Shown piece after piece: positions 1-10,639 of a DNA stretch of 64,000 nucleotides. The first letter of the stretch is position 1. Every line of letters starts with the position of its first letter. This DNA is from Trichinella spiralis (taxonomy: Eukaryota; Nematoda; Enoplea; Trichinellida; Trichinellidae), in contig CM012953.1 in assembly GCA_000181795.3 (NCBI GenBank), positions 9,049,083-9,113,082 on the forward strand, in the 5' to 3' direction. The position numbers and the translations under genes were made by a program. Under the pieces are notes generated by a model, which did not search any database, had not been told where the DNA came from, and worked only from the letters and a program-made list of their open reading frames with translations.

Positions 1-955
1 TTTAATTTTCTATTTAAATAAAATATACGACTTTTAACAATAACACTGATGAAAAAAGTCAAAACTTTCTGAAGTTGAAAATAAAATTCTTTGATTGCTA
101 ACAAGAAAGATTTTCATAGAACAGTCAAACGGGAATCAAAAATGTAATTCGATGCTAACAAATTAGCAGTTGCCATGCCTAGTTTAAGCTGACAACTGCA
201 GCTGTGGACAATTCATCACTTGTTGATTTTTCCATTGTATTACAATCGCCATTAGTTAATCATCAGAATATTTTCTGACAAACGGAAAAGCATTTAATGC
301 ATAAATTTCATTTAATTGCTAGCTGAAACGTAATTTATTTGATGAACTGAGATAAATGAGTGTAAAACACTTTGAAAGCAAAAAGGAAGCGAAGGACAGC
401 ACGAAGCAGAATAGCAGTTAAAGCTGCTTCAAATTCACTCTGCAGTGGACATCACGTTCTTCGATGTTAGCATTCGTGCGCTATTTGTGTGTGATTAATT
501 TTATTCTGTCAGTATCAACAAAAAGCATTAGTGCTACAAGGAATATTAAAAGTTGATCTTCGATTGTAGATAAAATATAAAATGAAAACTAAATATTGTT
601 GCAAAAATGGTTATTTAAAAATGAAATTCAAAACTGTACAATTTATTTTCACTTTTTGTGTTGGGTTTGCGTTCAGTGCTTTGCGTTCCAGAGTTATTCG
701 AATCATTTTTTATTCTGTTTCTTGTTATGGCTGATGTCCCTGAGTTACATCTTGTACCAAATCATTGCGGGATTTGGTCCAATTCGGTGGTATGGTAGGC
801 AGGATATATAAATTAAAACGTGCCCGCAAACAGAAATATTGGAGATGTTCAAAAGTATGCGTTGAATGTATAGCATGTGTTCCTAGTTATTAACAATTAC
901 TTTATTTTGGTATAAGATAAAGAAGGCTGCGGGGGTTCAGTGTGGACAGATTTAG
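1..955. other. AT-rich stretch without recognised gene
   Basis: No coding exon, RNA gene or repeat family could be recognised here. A 71-codon open frame at 596-811 on the + strand encodes mostly hydrophobic and aromatic residues typical of translated AT-rich noncoding DNA and has no splice context, so it is not called as a gene. Confidence 0.5.
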
Positions 956-1854
956 AAGTTCCGGCTGGGATCGATCGAAAAGATCACGTTGAAACCTACC
1001 GGGTAGATGAGCACCTGGCCTATATAGACTGATGGCAACCGTAAAAACTTGGGGTACGGATGGTACATTCAAGGTTGTACCTCAATGATATCAATAGTAT
1101 TTTACCATCCATGCCATTGTGGCGAGTAAGCTGGTGCCAGTAGTCTGTTGCTATGTACGGTTGAAGATATTGGCAAATAAGAGTTTATTTTTCAAACTTC
1201 AATAAACAAAGCGGCTGTCCTTAGCGTCAATCTTTATCCACAAACAATAATTTGTAATTTTGATATCGCCCTGATACCACTTTGTTAATGTGGTTCACTG
1301 ATATGTTGTTTACTATTGTTGTTGTTAGTGCTGTTGGCTAGTGAAAAATAAAAATCACCATTTAACTTATTTTTTGTATTGTTTTTTCTGAATTATTACT
1401 ATCGCATTTGATATAACGTCACTTTGGTACAATAAAATATAGAATAAAGATAAAAATTCTATTCGGGAAAGCTGATCATGAAAAAGTATAAACTTCACCA
1501 CAAATTATATATTTAAATAAACAAAATTTCAATGAATGAAGAAACTTCAAACAGACACAATAAAATTTTGAAATAATATTTCCATTTTTTATGTTACGTC
1601 ACTGCTATTAAAGTTACGTAATCCAAAATGGAATATTTGAACCAATGAAATGAGAAAATATTACAGCTAATCACAAGGGAAAGATTTGAATCAATGAGCA
1701 ATTAGACAAGGAAAACCAATACGAAAAAGACTTTACGGTCTAATAAAATAGCGAGATTACGAACTAATAAAATAGCGAGGACAACGACCAATAAATGAAC
1801 AGTGGGACCGAATGGGAACAAAATTGAGCCCAAGTGGGACCATCCCACTTTTTT
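956..1854 (+). mobile_element. Degenerate MULE transposon relic (transposase fragment plus terminal repeat)
   Basis: About 1010-1290 is a decayed + strand copy of the same MULE transposase core that is more intact on the - strand at 55127-55924. The part around the first catalytic Asp survives recognisably (ACTTGGGGTACGGATGG here, matching codons for TWGMDGTF), and further matching blocks cover the segment for FTIHAFVAGKLVPAVYCLC and the segment ahead of the second catalytic Asp. The central and C-terminal transposase regions are missing. From about 1300 to 1560 the sequence matches the 3' noncoding part of the 54.2-54.45 kb copy, and 1570-1854 matches the terminal repeat at 53960-54225 in reverse complement. 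Many substitutions and small indels make it non-functional. The outer end near 1854 carries the AGTGGGA-type terminus. Confidence 0.72.
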
Positions 1855-1997
1855 GGTATGTTCATGTGGTATGGCATGTGAACATTGGCACTTGGGCTTA
1901 ACAATTTTACCAATAATTCAATATTAAAGGTTTCATACTTCACGTCACATTGTGGATAATATAAATTTATTTCTACAGTAGAAACATATTGATAAAA

Positions 1998-2978
1998 TTA
2001 TGCTAAGCCGTGATAAGACGGAAAACAATTTCGGTGTTGCCTTTTTCTGCACTGAACACATTCATTTCTGCAGTTTCTTTGGCAAACTGCACATCGTCCT
2101 TGGGCACATGATTGGAGGTAGTGCCCGTACGAAGTCCGGAGTCTTATTGGTAAGTGTGACCGTGGCCCTGGGTGGTTTCTTACGAATGGCCTCGCGTGCA
2201 ATAAATGGATGGTGATTTCCCGGCGGAACTGTAAATGTGACAGCCGGTCATTGGTTGCTGTATGCAGCTCCATGTGCAATTTTCAAGCTGCCACTACGGC
2301 CATATTCAACGCATGTGAAAATAAATTCCACCACCATTTTCTTGATCTGAATTTCGGTCGATAACTAGATAACACTTTGTCCATCACATTCACACCGCCC
2401 ATATATTTGTTGTACTGCCGTATGATGTTTGGCTCTGTTATATCGACATGTTTCTTCTCAGCTTTCGAATATCCTTTTACAGTTTTAACCAGAAAATGTG
2501 TATGATAATTGGATGCAATAGTTACTGCAGCGTTGTCATTCCATCGGCACACATACATTTCTCCATCACATGCATGTTCGAAATATCCTCGGCATTTTTT
2601 CATTATTACTTCCGGCTTCATAAGGGGCAGTTGCGTATTCTGGCATTTCGAATTGTACCCGTAGCCTTTATTCGTCGTCACGTCGTCTTCATTCACAATT
2701 CGATCGCTATCCACGGTAACGTCTACCCCACCACAGACATCTAGTGGCATCACTTCATCTAAATCGTCTTCCTCAATATGCTCCTCATCAGTCAGGTTGC
2801 CATCTTCACAGGGTGGTAACTGACAAACTTCTGCATTGATTTGGTCTTCTGGGGGTAAGGTCTCTAAATAGTCTATAGCGTTTTCCAACGTGAGAAATCT
2901 CGAAGCCATCACCAACTCAAATAACGACAACTTTACAGAATGGCAGTAGGGCTGTAGTCTAAATGGGAACTGAGACAA
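1998..2978 (-). pseudogene. piggyBac-like transposase, internally deleted and with one in-frame stop
   Basis: The - strand frame begins with an acidic N-terminal region (residues ~50-100, with GNLTDEEHIEEDDLDEV) as in piggyBac-family transposases. It then jumps directly to the C-terminal catalytic segment (CRWNDNAAVTIASNYHTH, then YNKYMGGVNVMDKVLSSYRP, then KWWWNLFSHALNMAVVAA). A TGA at 2283-2285 sits where the family usually has Trp (AAW-KLH). The same frame continues after it to 1998 and ends in a Cys-rich tail with C-x2-C pairs, the usual C-terminal zinc-binding domain. About 325 codons remain, against roughly 550-600 in intact members. The segment with the first two catalytic Asp residues is absent, and the expected GGVD is GGVN. 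I infer an inactive relic. ATG at 2978 or 2909 could be the start. Confidence 0.8.
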
Positions 2979-4090
2979 CTGAGCTGACAGCTGTAAACAG
3001 GCCTTGCATCATTTGGTCAAAGTTGACCGAAACTTGGATACAGCTGTCTCCAACAACAACCAAATAATGAGAAAGATGGAACAAATGAATGTGTCAGTTG
3101 TTAGAACAGAGGTGTAGATCTCACCATTAATGTTCGCTGTGACCAAAAAACAACCTCGAGCTGTACTTATACTCAAAGAGGATTTGGTGTGGAATACGTG
3201 ATTTTTATTAATGCCAAGCGCCAATATTCCCATTTGGGAACATCAAACTTTCCCACCAACCTGTCAGCTGCCACTTAGTTATAAAATAATAAAACAATAT
3301 TTATTTGATAGACAACTTCTTCTTCTTCATTCCATGTTAATTATATGCAGCTGACACCAATTTTTTAAATAGAAAACGAACTGAGAGCGAGACAGGTTAA
3401 AAAAGTCGAAAATTAGCATATTTTGGGGTCCATTATCTCAGGAAACCGTGGCTGTAGTTTAGCAGAATGGAACTATGAAATAAAACTCAACAATATCTAA
3501 ACAACAAAAAAATTGGGTGTGTTAACCTTCTCCTCACACAGATATTTGGCCTCAAATATCATGTTCCCAAAAGGAAACATTGGCATCTAAACAGTTAAGA
3601 TTGCATTCGTTGATTGGCAACGACTGTAGATTAGTGTAATCATTTCTACGTAGCTAAAAGTTACGATTTACAATGAAGATAGCACAAAGTGCCTTTGATT
3701 TCCAACATAGGCAATTTTAAAGTATTTCTCATAAGTATGTTGTAAAATTAATTCAATATGATTTAATCTTGCATTTTTTAAATTTTTTTAATCAATTATC
3801 ATTATTATCGAATCGTTATTGTTCATTTATTTCAGGCAATTCCAGTCATCAGCTGTAAAGTATATTCCAAGTTGATTGTGTTCAACTTGCAATGATATAT
3901 AATCATGAATGATGCACTTTTCTGCGCAGTTTTTCAAAAAATCTGGATTGATGTTTGATAATCTGTTTTGATTTTTATTGAGAAATATTTAAAACTAATA
4001 TTTGTATAAATTTACATTAAAGAGTTCTTATTGCATTTAAATAATACAGTTTGACAAATGTAAGAGTTATATAAGTAAATTTGTTACAAA
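2979..4090. other. Noncoding stretch downstream of the small secreted-protein gene
   Basis: No supported gene. Around 3525-3603 there is a short region with two small palindromes (GATATTTGGCCTCAAATATC at 3540-3559 and a second one just after it) bracketed by TTAA. This could be a terminus of the adjacent piggyBac element, but I could not find a matching inverted partner on the other side. The rest is AT-rich. Confidence 0.35.
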
Positions 4091-4782
4091 TTATTCTAAT
4101 CCAGAAACTAAATTAGCATATGCAAGCTTCCAATGCAAAAAGATTTTCTTTTCAGCTTCGAAAGTTTCAGAAGAGTTTGCTTTGTAACAGTGCAACAGTG
4201 GTTCCATGTACTTCTGAAAAGGAACATACAATCCTCGGTGAAGTGCTGTACAAATTATTGCATCATTTGTAGAACCAGTGCTAGAACATCCATTTTTCTT
4301 GCGCACCATGTCAATCGGAAACTGAAATAAAAAGCATAAAACCACAAAATATGGAAATAAAAAAGAAATGAAGTTTCCTTTTATAATGGTTTTTGTTTTC
4401 ATATAATATATGTTAAGCTTTTAATGTTCTTTGCAGATTATTGTTCAAAAAGAATTATTATTATTAAGATGGTATTTTTTATTTGATAATGTATAATTGT
4501 CTAATCATTGGAAATTACATTTCACATGGAAGTAATAATTAAAAATGTTACTTGTTTTCTAGTACAATTTGAAACTTGGAAGTTGATTTTCGTAGAAAAA
4601 AAAGGAGGTAACAGAGCAGTCGATTCCATTTCCTTGGCAATGTAATATTTGCCTTTAATGTATTTGGCGTTCAATAAATCTTGGATAGCCAATAAAAATT
4701 CTTCTGATGCTTCATTATTGTAATTAATGCAATTCTTAACACAGATGATATAAAATGTTAAAATTGCTAAAATGTACCTCAT
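4091..4782 (-). CDS. Small secreted cysteine-containing protein, cystatin-like (paralog A)
   Basis: Two exons, 4782-4552 and 4321-4091, joined by a phase-0 GT-AG intron (donor GTAACA, acceptor TTTCAG), give about 153 residues. Residues 1-18 form a hydrophobic signal peptide (start MRYILAILTFYIICVKN). The rest is a compact domain with cysteines in the motifs NCTR (end of exon 1), KNGC, IICTALH and LLHC (exon 2). Size, signal peptide and four cysteines near the C-terminus resemble type-2 cystatins or related nematode secreted proteins, but the inhibitor QxVxG loop is not evident, so inhibitory activity is not claimed. The gene at 6090-6897 is a clear paralog with the same intron position and phase. 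It probably acts outside the cell, and the role is unknown. The ATG at 4782 was chosen because it directly begins the signal peptide. Confidence 0.72.
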
Positions 4783-6089
4783 TTTAACAAAATTTAAGAG
4801 CAGCGTGATTTGGTGAGTCCATTTATAACAAGAAATAAATGTGAATAAATGTATATATATGCAAAAAAAGACGATCCTCAAATTCACATTCGATGAATTT
4901 AAGTAAATAAGTGAATTACTTGTACTGTTTTCATGTAAATTCCATGTGTAAATCTGAATAATTTGCTAATTGCATTGACATAAATCAAAATTCTATTTTT
5001 AAATTTATTATCAATATTTTTGGAAAATGCACAGAGCAGATAAATATACTAAATGAGGTTTATTTTCTTATAATTTTCATAAATTTGTATGTCAGAATTG
5101 ATTCACTGTTCTCAATTATGAATTCATAATTATAGAACTGAAATTACTAAATATAAATGAATTGAAATATTAATTTTCATTTCAAATGTAAACTTATTTT
5201 TAAAATCATGAATTTTTTTCAAGAAATAAGTAAAATTTTTTAAATCATCTGTTATTCTATAAAAAATTGTATGTCTAAGAATAGTTAATGAAATACTCTT
5301 AACAAAGGAAAAATCAATGTGTTAATTCTAAAATTTAGTGTTCTAAAAATAAATTTTAAAGTAATTAAGATATTTACTGTCAAGGTAATTCCTTTTTTTT
5401 CAATAGTTTTACTTTTTTCTACTGATGTACATATGCTTCTTAATAATTTAATTTCATGTATGTTAATTTTATCTTTTTATTTAAAAATTCTAATAACTAT
5501 ATCAAATTATTTAATTCATGATTTTATTTCAGGAATATATATATATATGGAAAATGGAAAAAATATATACATTTACATATTTTTTTTTGTCCCAAAATCT
5601 TCGTTTCTTTCAGAGGTTAAAATTGCTTCAGAACAGCCTGTGGTTTAATAGTATATAAAAATATTTAATTGCTTATGTTTGCCACAAGAAAAATTTTACA
5701 GTCTTTTCCACGCAGTGCATAGTGAGTCTACGGCGCTGTAGTTCAATTAAACAATTTAGTAAGAATGAAAATAATCACTTTCTGGTAGCAGATAAATTAT
5801 TTTCAAACATTGCTATTATGGCAAGTATTAATTCTGAAAAGTGCTCTAAAGTTATGTACTTGCGGGATATAAGATATTATTAAGTGACTTTCAGCTGCTG
5901 CTTCAATATTAAAAAATAACATTCTTTTATATTTTCTGGTTACAGGCTATAGATTATTGTACACTTTGTGATTTGAACTTTATTATTATTATTATTCAAA
6001 AATTCTTTTTTTTTTAATTTTCTTGATTCATATCGATAAAGAGTGCAACAAGTAATGTTGCAAAGCTTATTTCTTTTATGTTGCATTTG
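4783..6089. other. AT-rich spacer between the two paralogous secreted-protein genes
   Basis: Contains the 5' flank of paralog A and the 3' flank of paralog B. An open frame at 5319-5648 (+) translates to a low-complexity Ile/Phe/Leu/Tyr-rich chain and includes (TA)n and poly-T tracts. I treat it as noncoding. Confidence 0.45.
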
Positions 6090-6897
6090 CTAAAATGTCA
6101 TCTGTAACGTTTTATAAAGAGTAGAACTAGATAGATCCAGATCATCAATTTCTTGCAGTGCTGTCAAGGCAGCGCTATAACAGTGTAGTGGTTGATCAAT
6201 GATTTCAGTGAGACGTGGAAATCCAATATGAAGCAGTACACACTTGAGCTGGAAGTCAGGATCATATTTAGATAGCTCAGTGCATCCATTCGTTTTACGC
6301 ACCATGGATAATGGCATCTATAAAATATGAAATGCTAAATAATTGCAGTTCACAAAATAATTTTATATCCTATAAATAGCATGACTGTACGCTAAGTAAA
6401 GTCGTTACAAGATAAACTTTTAAATAGCAGTAAGCAAAATTTAGTAAACAAACTATCAACGCATCTATGATAAAATACTGAATTATTATTTTGTATTAAT
6501 GGTTTGATTAATGAAATGAAAGTTAAACTGTCAAAAATTCTACTTTTATTTATCTGATCACTTATTTACTTTTATAATTTTTATGAAACTTACTGCAAAT
6601 GATTGACTGTTTAACATGAATGGAATTGGGTAGAATTTTGTTTAAAGTAAAAAATTTTTTTTTAATTGAAGAATTTACCTCACTTCTGGAGCAGTTCGAG
6701 AGGTGCAATATTATTTCGGATGAATATAAGTTGGTCATTTTGACCGTCGAAATTCTTTCAAAAAACAAATAGTAAAGACTTGAAATGAAATTCTCATTCA
6801 CCCAATCTTGTACAGCAATATCGAAGTCCAGCAGTTTGTTTACAGCTTTTCCACTTCTAGTGTAGCAAACAATGAACAACACCACTTTAATTAGCAT
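6090..6897 (-). CDS. Small secreted cysteine-containing protein, cystatin-like (paralog B)
   Basis: Exons 6897-6679 and 6317-6090 are joined by a phase-0 intron (donor GTAAAT, acceptor TTATAG) and give about 148 residues. Residues 1-17 are a signal peptide (MLIKVVLFIVCYTRSGKA). Motifs matching paralog A in the same order are NCSRSE at the exon junction, PLSMVRKTNGC, LKCVLLHIGFPRL and PLHCYSA. The shared phase-0 intron between NC[ST]R and [FM]P[IL]xMVRKxNGC shows that the two genes arose by tandem duplication. Overall identity is low outside the cysteine motifs, so divergence is old or fast. Both lie on the - strand about 1.3 kb apart. It is probably a secreted product; function is unknown and the cystatin-like label is only a resemblance in size and cysteine placement. 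Confidence 0.72.
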
Positions 6898-9294
6898 TTT
6901 CTTTCTTTGAAGCTGGCTTTTATCTTTGATATACTTCACTGTAATGACTTGCCATGCACAGAAATGCTCATACATATATAAACGAGAGTGACTGAAAAGT
7001 TGTTTAACTTGATGAAGTTGTTTAAATGTTTAACTTGAATAAATTATGCAAACAAATGAACAAAAATTTCTTCCATTTTGCACATGGTTGTTTTCTCTTG
7101 TATGAATTGCTATGTAATTCCATTATAATTTGACTTATTATTGTCATTCTAATTTGAAATCACTTTGCGAATTTGTTTGATTTGTGCAATTTTTACTCGA
7201 ACATTGTTTGCTAAATTTCGCTAATATCTTTTAATTTAATTAGCATCTTAAGCTGAAAAAGGTAGGTGCTAAATTCTCTTTCTCTACTGTGGAAATAATT
7301 TGCAAGTCTTCTGTAATTAATATTTGTTTAGCTGTTCAAATATCCACCATTTTCTTCACCAGCCTAGCTGCTATTGCAAGCGAATAATTCAATGAAAAAT
7401 TTCTTTTCGAAGAAAATTAATTTTTACTACTTTAATTATTTTGAATTATCACAGAGCCAGATTAGCAAAATTAAATTCATTGCTTGTTAATTAATCAAAA
7501 AAAAGTAGAAGGCCAAATTGGTAAACTTTCATGTTTGTTCGAATTTTAATAACAATCAAAATGAATATTTATCACATAGGAAGTTTTCTGAATGCACTTG
7601 ATTGCAATTTATAAACATTAAGTTTAATGTAATAATGCAAAAGCACAAACATGCCTGATATGGAAAACTTTAAAATCACCAAAAAATATAATCAGTAATA
7701 TATTAATAAATATAATAAAGATTGAAATTGGTGCATTTTAAAAGTAAAATTAAAATAAATAAAATGAAATAAAGGAATAAAGGAATTTTAAAATATGTAC
7801 ATAAATTCAGTGACTGATAATCAAATTATATTGAATAATATTTATACAATTGCAAAAAGTTAGAGCTTAGCTGGATTTTGAGCAAAACTACACACACGAT
7901 CATACTTTCTTATATAAAATAGCATCATTCTAATAATTGTACTGATGTCTTTGTAATTTATTAATTCAGCATTTAAGCAGATAGTAATAGATTCAGTTTG
8001 AAATCACAATTTCCTTACTTAATTGCAGTACACATTTTTTGGTCAAGAAAATGAAGTTTTGCTATTAGAATTGCTACAAAAGACAGGATTCCTTTTGAAT
8101 AAAGATTTTGGATATTTAGATAATAGTTTTCATAATAAAGCCTTTATATAGCTTGAAGATGAAGAACTGCCTGTCACAGGTGTATTTATGATAATTCTAA
8201 AATTTGTGCATCAGCACAACTTGCGTTAAAAAATAATTCAAATGAAGATCAACCAGTTCGTAAAAAGTATTTAAATAAGAAAAAAAGCATGAATCAAAGT
8301 GCAAATGAGAAAATGCTGCACTTAATATTTTCATACTACCTTTACAATTAAATCACAACTTAGCAGACACATCTACAAATGTTACAATTAGCCCATAATT
8401 ATAATTAATTACTTGTTTAAAGTTATGCATAATTTTTTATTTACTACATTTTATTCACTGATACAAACAGATAAATAAATGCAAAGGTGATTTTCAGAAT
8501 AATATATAAGCGAACATTTTAAAAACAAAACATTTTACAAATCAAAAACTGGACCTTAAATAATTATTAATCATTCATTATTCTTTGAATATTTCAAGCA
8601 ATTTAAATGGATAATTCCAAAATGATATATTATTTCAAAGCTTCAGTGTGTATTTAGTGAAATGCGTGTATTGAAATCAAAATTATTTAACCTTGATAAT
8701 TATAAATTTGACTGTAAAATTTATACAAAAGCAGTTGTTTAGTTTCAATTATCACAGATGTAATGTTAATTGGAATAAAATTTGAATGAAAACAGAGATT
8801 TGAAATGAGCAACTTTTAGGTGGTAACTGAAATATCGCTTAATTATTAAAACTGACAATAGAAGTAGCAATTTGCTCGACGCTTTTTTGGCATTTCAATT
8901 TCAAAATGCATTTATTAAATTTTGCTGCCCAAAATCAAATAATGCCCAGCGTTGTCTCGGGTGGTTTTATACGACAATATTCTTATGAATTCAAAGAAAA
9001 ACAATTTTATGCAAATAATCTACGCATTAAAATGCTTGGTAATGATATCATGAAAAGAAATTTGAACATACTGATTTAGTTGTGTTAATTACTTGACAAT
9101 TCGTGTGAAAAATCAATCACGGCTATTCGCCATCCGCTTGGATTGGCTATTCGCAAGCAAAATTATTTAACCACAACATGCCACTTGTTACGTTGTGACC
9201 AACAATGACTTGACAACTGCAATATCTTTATTGCTTATTAATCGTCATTAGGATTCGAATTATGATTGTTATTGTACATCATTAGGGCACATAA
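6898..9294. other. AT-rich intergenic region with a possible coding relic
   Basis: No intact gene. Between about 8040 and 8220 the + strand reads as two in-phase coding-like blocks (LLLELLQKTGFLLNKDFGYL and LEDEELPVTGVFM) separated by a stop codon. I do not recognise the family, and this may be chance. The rest is low-complexity A/T-rich DNA. Confidence 0.35.
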
Positions 9295-10489
9295 ATGATC
9301 GCCATGTTGAAGGATAAAAATTTCCAGTATTTGCATATTTTACGAACGATAAATATATTTTTTGGTTTGTTGTCGACTTTGTTGAACAGTGTTTGGTTTG
9401 CATTGAAAGTGCGCAACGTGAAGAACACCTCGGACAAACTTATTGCCGGTATGCTTGGAAAATCGCACTTGCTAGTTAGTCTGTTCGTCACATTTATTGC
9501 ATAATAAAAATAAATAATAATGAAATTCAATATTAATGATAAATAATTATGATCATGCACATATTTTTTGTCTATTCTAAAATTTAAAAATATATTTAAT
9601 TATTCAAGCATCTATGGAAACAAATTTGCAAATTCAATTGAAAAATTTACAAATTTTGGTTTACTATTAAAACTATCTGATTCAAAAAGTACAATTTTAA
9701 GATTAGTATTAAAAAAAATTATTAAAATGTCACTGTGATTTGAAAACTGACAAGAGATAAATTATCTGCATAAATTTGTTTTCAGCATATATTTTAGGCA
9801 CATCGCTGAACAGTTTATCGCATATGATATCGTATTCAATAAAAATGTCATCCAATTGTGATCAATATTATACAAATGCTTTCAATTGCATCGTGTACTA
9901 TCCGCACATCACATTATTTTCATTTGCTGAACCGCTGATGCATCTTTCAGTATTCATGTTGGCGTTTGTAGATTTTGTCAACGTTCTATTTTATCACAGT
10001 CATTGCAAAGTGCACAAACTGAACGCATCCTGGATCATTACCGTTATATCGATGATCGCTTTAAGTAACGCTGCCGTTTTGTGGCTTTTGTCGTTTCGAC
10101 GAAAAAATATCTTAGTTTCACTTTGCTGCTATTATGAAGATGTGCTCGGCGAGCCAACGGCACAGTATTATTATGGCCTGGTGGCGATCAGCGGATATTT
10201 GAGCGCTTTTGTATGCTTGTTGACAATTTGCTATTTCAAATACAACAAAAGAAAATGCCAAGATGAAATATTCCAATATCAAGCCATGCGCAAACAGTCA
10301 ATGCTTAAACAAACGGCCATATTCGTTGCAATCGGTGTCATTTTGCAGAGTATACCGATCACGTTGATGGTGCACATGACGATCAACAACAACAATCCAA
10401 TGATCAGTCATCACCTTTGGACTGTGTCCGTGGTTGGCTATTTTGTCGTTGGCGCGTATAATTTGATTACCAAAAATGTCAACCAGTGA
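9295..10489 (+). CDS. Orphan seven-transmembrane GPCR, nematode chemoreceptor-like
   Basis: Exon 1 is 9295-9448 and exon 2 is 9786-10489, joined at phase 1 (donor GCCG|GTATGC, acceptor TTTTCAG|CA). This gives about 285 residues and avoids the stop that follows if exon 1 is read through. The protein is dominated by hydrophobic segments: TM1 in exon 1 (IFFGLLSTLLNSVWFALKV), TM2 across the junction (LIAAYILGTSLNSLSHMIS), TM3 near LFSFAEPLMHLSVFMLAFVD, then four more. A basic cytoplasmic loop (FKYNKRKC...MRKQSMLKQ) precedes TM6, and the chain ends soon after TM7 (VGYFVVGAYNLITKN). A classical DRY box is not evident. Length and layout fit divergent nematode class-A receptors, with possible sensory or peptide-receptor roles. 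The ligand cannot be inferred. It is convergent with RpS6 and separated from it by 150 bp. Confidence 0.75.
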
Positions 10490-10639
10490 AAAGACAAAAT
10501 TCCAACACACAAATGAAATAAAAGTTCAACGTCCGCCCATCTTTCTCTTTCATTGCGCAACACTTTTCCAAACAGAATTAAAATCACCTTCAAAAAACCT
10601 TTATTCTGCTCAATCAGAATTTACATATACTTTGGGCAA

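Noticed and set aside
596-811. 71-codon open frame on the + strand
   Set aside because: Hydrophobic and aromatic low-complexity translation, no splice context and no recognised family.
5319-5648. 109-codon open frame on the + strand
   Set aside because: Translation is an Ile/Phe/Leu/Tyr-rich string including TA repeats and poly-T, typical of AT-rich noncoding DNA.
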